64,000 nt of DNA, taken from contig JAGMVK010000010.1 of NCBI GenBank assembly GCA_020747065.1, forward strand, positions 1,736,001-1,800,000, given 5' to 3'. Within the stretch, counting starts at the first letter, position 1, and each line of letters starts with the position of its first letter. Made by a program: the position numbers and the translations under genes. Positions 47,083 to 59,250 of the stretch are shown piece by piece. The notes beneath the pieces were generated by a model, which worked only from the letters and a program-made list of their open reading frames with translations, was not told the origin of the DNA and made no database searches. The DNA is from Cadophora sp. MPI-SDFR-AT-0126. Lineage: Eukaryota > Ascomycota > Leotiomycetes > Helotiales > Ploettnerulaceae.

Positions 47083-47448
47083 TATGTCTGGGCTCCCGCC
47101 ACCACAAAACTCGACCAATTTTCAACAACAAATTCTGAGTGCTCCATCCAATCGTACAGACTTATACCCCGCTCACCGAATCATAATAAATGCTATGAAC
47201 GATACTGACAAAGTCTGGTGAAAATCGAGCGTTTCTCTAAGCGACCCGGACCCGGCGGTCAATTTTGATCGTATCTAATGTGCAAAGAAGCATTCGCCAG
47301 TTAAAGAAGAGTTTATTACAACTCAGTCTATCGCAAAAGCGATCCTCTTTCTTGTTTGGAATTGATGATGCTCGACACCAACCCGTTACTTCGATAGATT
47401 TCTCGGCACATTTCATTCGAAGAACGTAGCTTATAAATTCCGAGTATG
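47083..47448. other. No gene seen
   Basis: Short region after the EF-hand relic and before the F-box gene's stop; no supported feature. Confidence 0.5.
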
Positions 47449-48186
47449 TCAAAGCATGCTCATTAGGTTCTCTATTTCCGCAGTCAAGCAAACCTTCATG
47501 CACGCTCTATAGTAATCCGGAAAACCTTTTGCTGAACTTCCCATTAGAAACCCTTTACTCCCTCCTTCCTTCCTACAAGCAGGACGTTCACATTTCCGCG
47601 CCTCCCCCGGCTCAAATTTACCGTGATCACTTGTCGAGCTAACTTTCAGTTTCACGGGCACGCATCCTTCACAAAGCCCATTCTTCCAGCGATGGGCTTT
47701 CACTGCATTCCATCGGTTCACGATCGTCCAAACATGTTCGTTATGTAGCCCCATTCCCGTCGAGTAGAATGACTGTCGAATAAGTGCTGCAGTTTGCTTG
47801 TTCGAAGCACCACACGACAGTGCTTCGTCATCTACGCGTCCCTTTTCCTTCTCATGCTCCTTCTGCTGGGTGTGTAGGAGCTGGACGTTTTGCGAGATAT
47901 CAGTGAAGCGGCATAATTGGGCGTCGTGATTATATACCGGCGAAGCTACCTGTATCTCGTATCTTAGTCAAGGGACTTTATGGGATTTAGGGAGTGTATG
48001 AGCTTTTGTGAGTTCTGAATGGCGTACAATTACGTTCCTCAGGACGGCGAAAAGATGGTCGTGGTGGGAGAGGATGGCATAGGAGCGTTTGCATGTTAAG
48101 AAGAGGCTTTTCACTTCATCTATAGAGTGTAAATGCCTAGAAATCTGAATAAATAGCTCAGTCGGCAGATTTGTCAGAGTTGCCAT
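47449..48186 (-). CDS. F-box-like protein
   Basis: Two exons, 48034-48186 and 47449-47949 (84-bp intron, donor GTAATT), 217 residues. Residues 5-50 (LTNLPTELFIQISRHLHSI .. KSLFLTCKRSYAILSHH) form an F-box, which binds Skp1 in SCF ubiquitin ligases. Downstream there is no leucine-rich or WD repeat; instead a helical stretch and a Cys-bearing segment (LCEGCVPVK .. CERPACRKEGG), perhaps a small zinc site, with the likely target-binding role. The target is unknown. The protein is short compared with typical fungal F-box proteins. Confidence 0.7.
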
Positions 48187-49612
48187 CTTTGTCGTTGAGC
48201 TTCAGTCCTTAGGGAAGAGCGAGGTAGAATCAAGTGCTGCAGGAACGCTTTGAAATGGGAAACATTCACTACTTACCCGACAATAGCACTGAAAGTGGTA
48301 ATCTAGGGGGATTCGCTTATGCGCCTTGCGGAGCTCAATCTCCTGCAATTTTCTCGGCGGGAATATCAGTCTGCCGTCGCATGAAGGTCATACCGCTGAT
48401 TGGATGAGAGGTGGAGATATCCGGAGTGGGGCTTCATACATGTGCTGTGCGTCACAAGACTGCTGTTGATGATGATGCATGCCAAGCCCGTCTACAAACG
48501 GAATTCTGAAAATCGTCGCTATCCCTGCCTCCTACTGTAAGATCAACCTTGTCTGTCGCCGATGATCCAATTGTCAACGATCAGGGCTCAAAAGTAGTAA
48601 TGTTTTCTCGCTTTAGCGAGAATGCCGCCGGTCTATGAAGATGGACAATCGGTGTATCTTGAAGCCCAGCTTAATACTAGGTGACTTCCTCATCTGCGAC
48701 GAGCTTGACACCCCCCCTGCCCTCTCCCCATGGTACCAAAAGAAGGAGAGCAATGAATAGCAGCAAGTGTCATACTCCATAGAGTAGTATTAAATGCACA
48801 CGGTTTAGCCTCTACAGCATCGGCTTCCAGGGTATTGAGAATGAAACCTGCTCAACGAGGAGTTTTTGGCACGCGCGCTCCTGACCGCCGTGGTAACAAC
48901 ATCGGCAGGATGAAGGTTTACCTTAGGCATACGTAAACCTTTAGATGAATGAATTGCTAAAGTGGAATTCTTTTCATCTCCATTCTACTACGTTAATCTA
49001 GAATAGTTCAATCCAGCCATTTACCGTCACCTTGCAATCATAGTGACATCGCAGGCTGATATTGTGTGTAGCTTAAGAAGTACACAAGATTACCCGTGGC
49101 GACTGGGCATTCTTTATGAAGAGCAAAAAAGCCACCATCTACCATCTCTATCAATACTGAAGTTAAACATAAGCCGTTTGAAGATAAGTATTATCATATT
49201 ACATAAGTATTGAACCTATCATTCACCAATAACAGCAAGTCGAGCGATGCCAACCATTCACCGTTGTAGAATCAGCAATATTGAAACCGTTATATGCTAG
49301 AGTAGATTTTTTTTATTGAGCTATGGAAAGGAACAGAGTGAGCACACAGGGAAAGAGTAACAGCCGTAAGCGAGCATTCGACAAAGAAAGTGTGGGATGG
49401 GCAAAGGGGAAAATAAGTGAGTCAAGAAAATTCTCCAAACGACCAAGCACGGCGACCGATTCCTTTTCCTAAAGACATCTCAACTATCGCTAACAAAGAC
49501 GTTCAACACATTAGCAAACAAGAAAATCGTTAGCATCGACACAGCCAGTTTTCTCCCAGTATAGCATCGGACTTCAACAAGCCCTAAGCAGAATACTGCT
49601 CAAGCGATGGCT
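48187..49612. other. Long gene-free stretch
   Basis: 1.4 kb without a supported gene. A run of T at about 49309-49316 is the only visible simple sequence. Confidence 0.5.
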
Positions 49613-50872
49613 TCAATGTCCCATCCTAACCCTGTGCTCCTTGAACTTATCTTCTCTCCAAAATCCTTCAGTGCCAACTTTATTGCATCCGTTGAAGGGA
49701 CAGGAAAAGGGGCGGATGCTGGTGCGGTCGTGAGTAAGATTATGACGGTCACGATCAGCTCGTCTAGCGAAAGTTTTGTGACAATTCATCGAGACCCCAC
49801 AGCGATAAATTCGAGGACGAGAGGTAGATCCTTGAGTGGCTGACGAGGTCAAGGCCGCGTTGCTGGGAGTGACGACGGGGGAGAAGCTATGAGCATCACC
49901 ATAGTTCGCGTCTGGCAGGGTGTAATCCACATTGGCACCCATCCCATAGGCGGTATATGTGGCAGTGATATCCATCGTGTCGTCAAATGATTGGACTCCG
50001 CCGAAGGTATTGTCAATGGGGTTGCTGATCATCTGCGACACTGTACCGCCACTGAGATCAACATCGTCCTGGTTACTATTAGAAGCGGCCACAAGATAGA
50101 GCATGGGGTCCACGAAGTTGCCATTGTCGGGTTCATTGTTGATCATGGATGAGGCGTTCCAATCTTGAACGATTGCGGGCGAGATGTCGAGACGTCGTTC
50201 TGTATTGACACTAAGGTCGGAATGAAGATTTTCTGGATTATCAAAGGCGATAGGCTGGAAGTTCAGACCGCTGGCATTGATAGCAGTGTTAAGCTGCAAT
50301 GACGACATGATTGATGAGCCATAATCAAGACCTCCTGTTACTTCATCTTGCAGATCGGACTGTGAACGAGTGAGACCATCAGACCCAAAACCGGCAGTGG
50401 TATGAGGCGATGTGTTGATTCGAATATCATGCGTGGGGCTCGAAAGGGAGTGTGTCCCCAACGGAAAAGACACATAGCATCCGCAGGCTGAGGAGTGCTG
50501 CCCAATGGCCGACTTCAAAGACTGGAGTTCGTTCTCTTGCGCTTGGATCCGAAGCTCCAGGGCTGCGATGGTGGTGTTGGTGGTGAGGCTGAGTGGAGTG
50601 GTCTGAGCCTCGCCAAGCCGAGTCGGTTTTTCGGGAATGTAGATTTTGCTGTACATCCCATCGTTAGCTTAAAAAAAAAGCGGGCCTCACCAGGAGGCTC
50701 TATCTCGAATTTGGGCCGGACCTCCAGCACTCTCTGAGTCAACAGGCGGGTAGTGCGTGGCAGCTGAGAGATTGTGTAGGACTTCGTCCGTCTGGACATG
50801 CTCTGAGTGTCGAAAACCCACAGAGGCTCGGGAGGGGCTGCTATGCCCGTCGTCATGGTCGAGACGGTCCAT
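49613..50872 (-). CDS. C2H2-type zinc finger protein, probable transcription factor
   Basis: Exons 50691-50872 and 49613-50648 (42-bp intron, donor GTGAGG), 405 residues. The N-terminus MDRLDHDDGHSSPSRASV.. is disordered; at about residues 85-110 a short helix (IAALELRIQAQENELQSLKS) has coiled-coil spacing. The long centre is Ser/Asn/Asp-rich. The C-terminus has two atypical C2H2 fingers: YRCGVSMNCHKTFARRADRDRH (first) and FSCPFNGCNKVGTEGFWRED followed by EHRVRMGH (second). This pattern occurs in a lineage-specific group of fungal C2H2 proteins. Nuclear DNA binding is inferred. The first exon is supported only by phase and donor. Confidence 0.75.
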
Positions 50873-51529
50873 ACTGTTGTCGGTGTGGGAAGACAGAGGG
50901 TGACTCTCGTATCGTTTGAAGTCGGTGTTCAGGTTGTCTCTCGTAAGAAAGATGAGTAGGAGCAGGAAGATTCGATCAGAAATCTCGTGTGATTGAAGAG
51001 GAGTTTGGGGATGCGAAAGTGATCATGATGTTGTTAGGAGATGGAAAGCAGAAGGGGGGGTGAATGTTTGAAGCAAGCGGCCCGTCTCCGCCAGGTTGTG
51101 CTCTGCGCTACTACTGGTGATCTTTACAACGTCGCGTGACGATTGGTCCCCAATGGACTTAGGCCGCGCTGCCCCTTTCCAAGGTGCGCCCCGCCCGGCG
51201 CCCTACGCCCCGCGCCATGTGGCACCTCGTTCAGCTTGCACGATGTCTGTGACGAGCCTGAGGAATGATGCGGAAGTGTCTTGGATATCTCAATCCTGTC
51301 ACCCACCAAATTAACGTGTACATACGGAACGACATTCTAGCTATCAGCTATCCTAGCTATCCCGCAAGGCTTTCTTGTTGAGAGGTTGCCTAATTTCATA
51401 CTCGTCACTGTCGCGCTGGCAGTCCGCAGCAGCCGCATTCAGAATATTTTGAATCTCGCGCGGATTATCCCAACCCATCAACTTGAACTTTCAGCTCTGG
51501 CCACATCAAATCGCATCGAGCATGACAGG
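50873..51529. other. Divergent promoter region
   Basis: 660 bp between the C2H2 gene and the ankyrin gene, both reading outward; GC-rich block at about 51170-51240. Nothing else marked. Confidence 0.5.
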
Positions 51530-52825
51530 ATGGGGTCCGAGATACACAAATGTCTAGATTGTGGTAAAATATTCGATGCAAAGCACAAGTTCAAGTAAGA
51601 GCACCTGTTTAGATACCTGATAGACATGCTCATATCTCACGACAGTAAACATCGAAAAACTCACGTCAAAACACACAAATGTTCTATCTGCACCAAAGAA
51701 TTTGGTCTCAAGACAGACTTTAAGCGCCACAGAATAACGCATCTCAAACCGGAGTCTCGATTCGTTCATAAATGCCCTCACCCCGAGTGTGCCTTCAAGG
51801 GTAGCCTTCGTCAAGAAATTCTCACAGCGCACTTGAGGAAATTTCATGCCAACGATGGAAAATTTGGACACGTCGAAAAGCTACTCTTCGTTGACGAAGC
51901 AGAGTTCTTGAAACGGCAACAGCTGGTACAAGCTGATAAAACCCTTGAATTTTTTGAAAGCGTGAGTCGAGGAGACAAGGATGATGTCGAACGGCTTCTT
52001 TCGGAAGATTCGACCGCGCTCTTAGCTGCCCAAGATTCAACATGGTCAACGGCATTGCACCTAGCGGCCCGGGAAGGACATTTAGCCGTGGCAGAATCAC
52101 TGCTCGCAAGTGGAGCTAGTGTTGATTCTATGAACTATAACAAATATACACCGTTACACTTCGCGGCCAAGGAAGGACTCTTAGCCGTGGCAGAATTACT
52201 GCTCGCTCGAGGAGCCAGTGTTGATTCCTCAACCCTCTTCACGACACCGTTACACCTCGCGGCTATCGGAGGACACTTGACCGTAGCCGAATTGTTGCTG
52301 GACAGTGGAGCTAACGTCAATAAATTGGAGGGATATAAGGGTACATCATTGCACTATGCTGTCATGAATCGGCACTTGGCCGTGGCAACACTACTACTCG
52401 AGAACGGGGCGAACGTTAATTTTAAGTCTCGGTACGGACGAGCGCCATTACACTGTGCCACGGACATTCAAATTCCAGAGATGATTAAAATTTTGCTCGA
52501 AGCAAATGCCGAAGTCGACGTAGAGGACAATGGCAAACGTACACCTTTGTCAAACGCAATTGGAAGGACCCCATGGTCTAGCTCCCAACAGAAGGAGACA
52601 TACGAGAAATCAACCAAAATACTCCTCGCAGCAGGCGCCGAGTTCTCCGACCTCGATTGGGAATATCTATCCCACGAAGACAAGCAGATGTTCGCGAACT
52701 ATCGCCCAGCCGAAGCCGAAGGGGCCCAGACTTCAGACCCGGCAATCATTCCCTGGAATGCTGAAGACGACGAGGAGTACGTCGACATAGTACGACGCGC
52801 GAGAGAACGTGCCACTGGCCAGTAG
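51530..52825 (+). CDS. C2H2 zinc finger and ankyrin repeat protein
   Basis: Exons 51530-51594 and 51646-52825, 414 residues. Three C2H2 fingers lie at about residues 5-85 (HKCLDCGKIFDAKHKFNKH, HKCSICTKEFGLKTDFKRH, and HKCPHPECAF .. TAHLRKFH). A linker follows, then about six ankyrin repeats from roughly residue 150 to 345, e.g. STALHLAAREGHLAVAESLL, TPLHFAAKEGLLAVAELLL and TSLHYAVMNRHLAVATLLL. The last repeat (TPLSNAIGR) is degenerate. The tail is acidic. Two rounds of repeats share near-identical units, suggesting recent duplication. Function is unknown; the pairing of DNA-binding fingers with protein-binding repeats recalls regulators or effectors of fungal incompatibility-type genes. Confidence 0.85.
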
Positions 52826-53310
52826 TCGATGCATCCTGATACACCCAGAGACTTCTGGATGAGATGAGGATGTTCGAATTGTGGATGAGGGCAGAAAGGA
52901 AGGGAGAAAGGCGAGAGGACGTTAGAGTTGAGTTGGGACTAAGATGTTAGCGGCCGGAGTGGGGACTGCCGAAAGGGGTTGGTGGGTCGGTCGTGTGAAT
53001 TTCGCAGGGGTGGTCTACTTTCTGTCGAAGTCGAATTTGGGGGTTTTGTTGAAATCGGAGTTTGTTGACCATGAACTTTCGTTTCGTTTGTCTGTTGGCT
53101 GTGATTTTGTTGGATTTCGGAACTAGAGATGGGCAGTTGATGGCTGTTTGAGAAGGGGCGAGGTTAGCGTCACGTTTCTGATTACTACGATGTCTTTCAC
53201 ATCAAAAATGGAAATTTTTTCTTGTTTACTGGTAGTAAGAAAGTGTCTCCCAGAAGTATTAGGTCGTCAAAACGCTTCGTCGTATACTTCGTCTTTTCAC
53301 TTCTGTTCCA
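52826..53310. other. No gene seen
   Basis: 485 bp between convergent genes; presumably 3' untranslated sequence. Confidence 0.5.
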
Positions 53311-54788
53311 TCACAATCTTGCCGAAACTCCCTCCAGCACATCAACATCACCCCTGTTCCTCTCCACCGCCTCCTCAAAAGCCCTCACAACATCATGCTC
53401 ATGCAACCAATTCGTACTCGACCCCTTCGCAGCTTTTGCCCTCAACTCCTCATCCGGCTCAGCCCTCCCACTCCTCAATTTCTGTATCCTCGCATCATTC
53501 CCCGCATGCACATGCTTCAGCAATCTCTCAGCATGAGGTTTCCGAATCGACTCATGCAACTTCAGAGCTGCGGCGAGCTCTTCCAACGATGGTTTACGCG
53601 TTGCTGTTGCAGGGAAGACGGAATTGAGAGCCAGCGATAGCGTGTATGCGTCGTCGATGGCAAGTGAGCCTCCTGTTGCGTGAGCACCGCCGTGGGCGTG
53701 GGCAGCGTCGCCGATAAGCGTCACACGGTCTCGGAATACCCACGTGTCTAGGTATGTAGAGCATGAATAGTTCGGGTAGAATCGAACGTTCGGAGTGAGT
53801 TCAGTCAGCCTCTTGACAACTGGATTCCAGTCCTGTGTCAAGATCAGCAGCTATCTTCTTCGGTAAGGCTATCGTCACTCACCTTGTAAATCTCTCGGAA
53901 AGCTTGCAAACTAGCGTCCTCGTCCCAGGAAACGTCCCTATATAGTGCATTTGGATCACCTGGATCCCCGAACACACTTCCCACCGTCGTGAAACTATTC
54001 TTGCCAAGTCGTGAAGCGAAGAATGATGTTGTCGGACCCCACCAATGTGTTGAGTCTTCAGGCAAATTCGGAATCGACTCCACGAGAGAAGCATCGAACG
54101 TCGCTCGAAATGCGGTCCATCCACTCCACTTGAGCTCAAAGTCTGGGACGAATGATTGTCGCACTCCCTTTGGGTACGTCAGTTTCTGAGCTGGGGATCG
54201 CGACGAAGAAGCTTACTGAATGCAGACCATCTGCACCAAGAAGTAAATCCGCCGTGGCACTACTTCCATCCTTAAACTTCAAAATTACGCCTTCACTTGA
54301 ATCTACTTCGACGTCGATGATCTGCTTTCTCAAATGGATGAATTCGCTGGGAACATGCTTCGCTAATGCAGCATGAAGGTGACCCCGATGATACCGCGCC
54401 GTTTGATGCAGATACTCGGTCACAGTCTCATGTGAATCGTTCCCAATAATCTCATTCGTTTTCCACTATGTCCATCAGCAAAAGGGTGAGGCTTGACTCG
54501 ACTCGACTCGACTCAACCCACATGTCTATATATCATCGGCAAATTCGACGGCCCTCTGAAGGCCACCTCATCGGAGATAGCATCGTGTAAGCCCAAACTC
54601 TCAAGTGTTCGTAGTCCATTTGGACCAAGAGCTATACTTGCGCCGATTTCCTTCAGTTCTGCTGCTTTTTCATAGATAGAAACTCTGATGCGTGGATGCT
54701 TGAGGAGTGCGATCGCGGCCGTGAGACCGGCAATCCCCGCGCCTGCAATGGCGATATGAAGCTTTTCCGAGTCTTTAATCGTGGCCAT
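53311..54788 (-). CDS. FAD-dependent monooxygenase, salicylate hydroxylase-like
   Basis: Four exons: 54522-54788, 54217-54465, 53883-54167, 53311-53832; 440 residues. Class A flavoprotein monooxygenase signatures are present: the dinucleotide-binding IAIAGAGIAGLTAAIALL (residue about 12), RHxRGHLHAAL, the DG motif LLLGADGLHSGVR, and the GD motif RVTLIGDAAHAHGGAHATGG, which also binds the flavin. Such enzymes hydroxylate aromatic acids such as salicylate with NAD(P)H and oxygen. No membrane anchor. The C-terminal region is helical and charged. No aromatic-pathway partner is seen beside it, so the substrate is unknown. Intron 1 carries a GACTC tandem run. Confidence 0.9.
54495..54514. repeat. 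Simple repeat (GACTC)4 in an intron
   Basis: Four tandem GACTC units inside intron 1 of the monooxygenase, close to the donor site. Confidence 0.85.
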
Positions 54789-55572
54789 ATTTGCTCGATT
54801 CTTGATATCTTACAATATTAAAATCTCTTTTCTAGAGATAAGATTTAGTGCAGCCCAGCGGAATAAGAAAGAAGACGAATTATGGACCCTGAATTGCGTG
54901 ACCCGGCCAGATCTGAATAATCCATCCCACTCTTGCGATTTGAGCCTTCATCTGGCTCGAAAGCCCAGCTGCTGAAAATGTATCACCGTCTTAGATTGGC
55001 AGGATATTCTCGGTCGCCGGGCAGGACGAAACAATGAGTTTGTCGTCTATGGTGGGGGTTGGAGACCCTTTAGCGAAGCGTAGAAAACTTGTGGAGGAGC
55101 AGGCAATACATTGATTTCCTGAAGCTCACGAGGAATTCCATTCGCACTTCAATCGCTAAGATCTCGAAACCCATCATGATTAATTCTGGTCTATCTTTAA
55201 ACCCAGCGAGGGACTCTTGAAAGATTGACTGTGTCTGCTCACGTGATGACTATCGGTGAACCAGTGCAGCTTCCGCACTTACAGAAGCAGAAGACTGGTT
55301 TTGCTTTTTCTACGACCAGATTCCATTGCCGGGCGATCGAGAATATTGAGGTAAATTTTCTAGAAAGAGGATATCAAGTTAAAGTTGGAGCAGGAACGCG
55401 AACATATCACGAACTGGGCACGGTCCCCAAATTGTGCATGGCGGGGATCTGCTGCTCACCGCTCCACCTCTCTGAGTCCTCCATCATTGTCGTCTTTCTC
55501 GTCACTTTTGTCATTTCTCATCTTCCTCGTTACTTGTTAGAACTTTCAGTACTGTCTGTGACTTGGTCTGAA
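54789..55572. other. Divergent promoter region
   Basis: 780 bp between the monooxygenase and the F-box gene, both reading outward. The F-box frame stays open upstream to 55225, but that part has no F-box similarity. Confidence 0.5.
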
Positions 55573-57335
55573 ATGGCTCATAATCTTCCTCTGGAAATCC
55601 TGAGCAGGATTGCGAGCCATGTGAGTACCACTGAACCCGCCGTGGCTTGTCAAACGCTCACATTTCGAGCAGTTGAAGGGAAAACAAGACTTGTTCAATT
55701 TATGTCTTACGTGTAGTAATCTTCGGGATGCCGCGATGCCTTACAGATGGGAGCACCTGAAGGTGGGGACTCCTAGCTGGGGGCCCCGTCGACATCCAGA
55801 TGCCGCGTTCAGATGGGACCAGCTCCGTCACGTCAAGAAACTTGACATGCAAGACCTCGATCCAAGAATGCTGTCAAACACTGATCCGAGAGGTTTTGAT
55901 CAGTCATTGAAGTTGTGCTTCACGCACATAACGAACTTAGAAGAGATAAAGTAGCCAGTCCCCGTTCCCAATCCTCCGCCACCGAATTTCAATGATGCTG
56001 ATACCATGCAGAATTGCATCCTGTTACTGGAAATCAATGGATCGAACTATATTCGCTGATTTAGCAGCCATTCGATCACTGAATCGCCTGACATTGTGCT
56101 TTCCAGAGCGAAGCATTTTTGATGCATCGGCTTATGAGGAAATTCTTGGTCTTCTGGAGCGTCTTGGAAATCTCAACTACTTGAAATGTTCGATCCGGAT
56201 TCAGGATGACGCAAGAGAAGTACTGGCTATAGCACGGATATTGGCCAGATGTCCTACACTTCGAACTCTCGATATTGAGCCATATTATCGCCTCGATAGC
56301 GATCCCGACGATGAGCTATGGGCTGACTTGATACGATTGTTCTCGAGTGTCTGTGTCCAATATTCTGAGATTCGCAGCAGGTCTATAGAAGAATCAGAAA
56401 TTGCACGCCTTGGTGGCGATTGGAAAACATATCGCCGCCTATCTACTGTGCCACTGCTGTCCTTAGACAAGCTAGTACTTCGCGGCAATACAATTGTCTG
56501 TGCAGAAATACATCAGCTGATGGACACTCAGATCCTTGAACATCTCAGTATATCAGCAACCGGGTGGGAGATGGGCCAGGAAAGCCCCTACTACGGTACA
56601 CAAGGCGCCTTACAGTTGCTCGCGGGTCGGGCCCCTAAACTCAGTTCAGTGACTTTCGAATCGTTCGATGAAGCAATCGTTGGTTCTGGGTTGGAGCTTC
56701 CGAAAGACTTTCCAGCCCTCAATGAATTTTCCTTATGCAGAGAATCCAAAATAGTCGACTCTCAATTCTCCATGGAGATCGACTCTCAATATTTCGTAGA
56801 CATTATGTCCCGGTTTGGTGGTGCTGGTCGTCACACCACAATGTGGAAAAGGCTCAGTTTGGATTGGCGAGGGTCAGAATACCATGAGTCGGGCCTTGAA
56901 CATATTTGTAATGTGGCTACACCTGTGCTTTACTTTCTCAAACAGTGCGTGAATCTTACGTATTTGCGAATTACATTATTATGGGATACTTGGGTCAGTG
57001 AATCCTTCCCTTTCTATTCTTGTTCAGGCTCGGCGCTTACTGTCATTCGGCAGCATCTTCTGGTCGCCCTCGTTGAGCATCTCCCTCAACTCAGCGAACT
57101 TTATCTCACAATTGAATGGCCGTCCACAAGGGAAGGCCAAATCCGCATAATGGAGCGTTCCTCTGGCGAGGTTGAAACTGCTGCAGAGAAGATGTTCCAA
57201 TCCAACCCTTCCTTAAAGGATGTCTTTATTGTAGCTTTCATCAGCGAAGGCGCACAACCTTGGGCGTGGAGGAGATTCGGCAATGGAGTACGCCCTGTCA
57301 CCCCACGCGAAGATCTGCACAAGGTCCAGCTCTGA
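55573..57335 (+). CDS. F-box protein with leucine-rich-like C-terminus
   Basis: Three exons: 55573-55620, 55673-55950, 56012-57335; 549 residues. The F-box is at the N-terminus (MAHNLPLEILSRIASHLKGK then LFNLCLTCSNLRDAAMPY), placed by splicing a 16-codon first exon to exon 2. The rest holds irregular leucine-rich repeats typical of fungal F-box proteins (IRSLNRLTLCFPE, NLNYLKCSIRIQ, PTLRTLDIEP, LSLDKLVLRGN, QILEHLSISA, QLSELYLTIEW). It would act as the substrate receptor of an SCF ubiquitin ligase. The target is unknown. The start at 55573 is preferred because it puts the F-box at the extreme N-terminus. Confidence 0.85.
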
Positions 57336-57763
57336 TATCAGTGATGCGTACATCATCGAAAACCTAATGATTGCTATCAGGTTCAATTTGAGACTCGAGC
57401 ATCTTGTAACACAAGGCAGGTTTTGATTTCGCTGCCGCCCAATCGCCCGTATCATTGTAATGAGCTTCAATCCTGCAGGGGCTATATGCAGGCTACATTT
57501 GAACTTATCAGGGTTACACGCAAGTGCGACTTTCTTGGGAAGGTTTCCATTGAAGCAAAGTATCGGAGAATTCCACGGTGCAATTACACTTACTCTGTAC
57601 CAATAACACTCAGCGGTACTAGGCAGAACTAATTTCCTCATAACGCTACGCAGATATCCCAGGCCCTCATCCTTGCATACCACACAGTCCATTCGTCGAA
57701 CGAGTCCACAATCCCTCAAGAGAACAGACGCAAATCCGCATCGCCAGAGAGAATCCGCCACTT
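57336..57763. other. No gene seen
   Basis: 3' region of the F-box gene. A long minus-strand frame (57213-57896) overlaps the coding end of that gene and is probably a shadow. Confidence 0.4.
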
Positions 57764-58264
57764 TCAAGTGCCAGCGTGGCAGCCAGCGTTGTCGCATTTC
57801 CCGCTTACGCCGTGCTCCGTATGCCGATGCATGCTCGAAATGCGGCAGATATTCCTGCGGCACATCCAACTGGCTTGTGGCACTGCTCTCCCGCATGAGA
57901 TTTCGATCACCTGACCAGCCACAGTCTCCAGACCCTCATTCTCACAGGTCAAAGTCAGGTTTCGGAATAAGTAGTTGGGTATTTCCGTGGATGCAGGAAG
58001 TATTGATGCCTTACTTGTACTACGAGGGGACGATTGAGGACGTGATGTGGAGGATGGGAAGCGCGGGCCACCGCCGTGTGGGATATTGTACGGTGTGAAT
58101 TCAGTGCCCTGCAACCACTCAAGTGATTCAATGTACAGCGAATACCAATGATGCCCGACCCCCTTAATCCCTGATGCCAACTCTTGAATGTACTGGTATA
58201 TGCTGTACAACGACACAAACACTGCAGCTCCGATGTAAAGGGCAGGCACAACGCAACAACGCAA
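57764..58264 (-). CDS. Doubtful hypothetical protein
   Basis: A 166-codon frame from an ATG at 58264. It starts with a hydrophobic segment (CCVVPALYIGAAVFVSLYSI) followed by a region reading like real protein (YIQELASGIKGVGHHWYSLY), then a Cys-rich end. A second frame upstream (MKGILEAKSAGELMELAF) could be a first exon joined by an intron I cannot place. No family recognised; low confidence that it is expressed. Confidence 0.25.
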   Translation of the reverse strand: MRCCVVPALYIGAAVFVSLYSIYQYIQELASGIKGVGHHWYSLYIESLEWLQGTEFTPYNIPHGGGPRFPSSTSRPQSSPRSTSKASILPASTEIPNYLFRNLTLTCENEGLETVAGQVIEISCGRAVPQASWMCRRNICRISSMHRHTEHGVSGKCDNAGCHAGT

Positions 58265-58373
58265 AAAGCAAGTTCCATCAATTCTCCTGCAGATTTTGCT
58301 TCAAGTATCCCCTTCATAGTATTTCTCACTCTTGGACTTTCCAATCTATTCACAAAGCGAGATAATCGAAGAT

Positions 58374-58657
58374 ATGCCCAACGCCAAGTTCCTTCTATTG
58401 ACTGAAGAGCCAGAAGTTCCCTTGGATACTGCAGACTCAGAACCTGCTGTCTGTATTTCTCATCCGAGGGACGCTGTAAGTACCTCTATCCTCTAAACAC
58501 ACGAAAGCTAATGGCGAGTAGATGTTTGGAGGATGATGGAACATGCATCTGTCAGAAATGCCAACAACAACTCCACGACAAGACACCCAGAGGCTACTCG
58601 AATCGAGATCATTATGCCTTTGGGCTCTATACTATTCACGACATCAATTCTTTTTGA
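58374..58657 (+). CDS. Doubtful two-exon small protein
   Basis: Proposed exons 58374-58475 and 58556-58657 (donor GTAAGT, acceptor CTGTCAG) give 67 residues, MPNAKFLLLTEEPEVPLDTA, an acidic and Cys-bearing N-terminus. The joined frame is open and ends NSF. Only splice consensus and phase support it; no family, signal peptide or membrane segment. Confidence 0.25.
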
Positions 58658-59250
58658 CACAATGTCAACGAAATGAATCAAAGGAATTTTGTCAAAACCG
58701 AGCAGTTTTCGCCTTGCACGAAGCCTCTCAGCCCCTAAGGCCGCCTGGCCACCTCCACAATTCAAGCTTGAAGCCAGAGAAATTAGCATGGCCAATCTGC
58801 ACACAACAAGCATACAAGACGTCCCCGAGGCGTCGACACTCCGACGGAACTATAGCTGTCATTCAGGCAGCAATCAACAACCTCGAATAGAACAGAGAGC
58901 ATGTGATGGAGGCGAACATAACAGACAGTCTTCACGCAGACGGAACGGAAGTGGGCCGATTTTTGGAACCACTTTGCGTGCGAGGAGGATGCTTGCTGTG
59001 TGTTACGGAAGGAAGGTGAAAAGATCCCATTCGTCGTCGTTGGGCGAATTTGGGTGGGTGGCGGACAGGACATCGCTTAAATACACCTTTATTTGGCTTG
59101 ATTTAGTTAAAACCTTATGACTTTCGTGCATCAGGTAACCCTAAAGTCGAGACCCATATACATCACAAGAAAGTGAAGTCAGGGGGCTTTGAAATTAGAC
59201 AGGATTTTTCCTCTCTTCAGTTCCATTCTGTTCTGTTGAAATAGCTCTCT
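58658..59250. other. No gene seen
   Basis: 590 bp; overlapping short frames on both strands, none with features. Confidence 0.5.

Noticed and set aside
57213..57896. 227-codon minus-strand frame
   Set aside because: Overlaps the coding end of the F-box gene and lacks any domain; probably a shadow.
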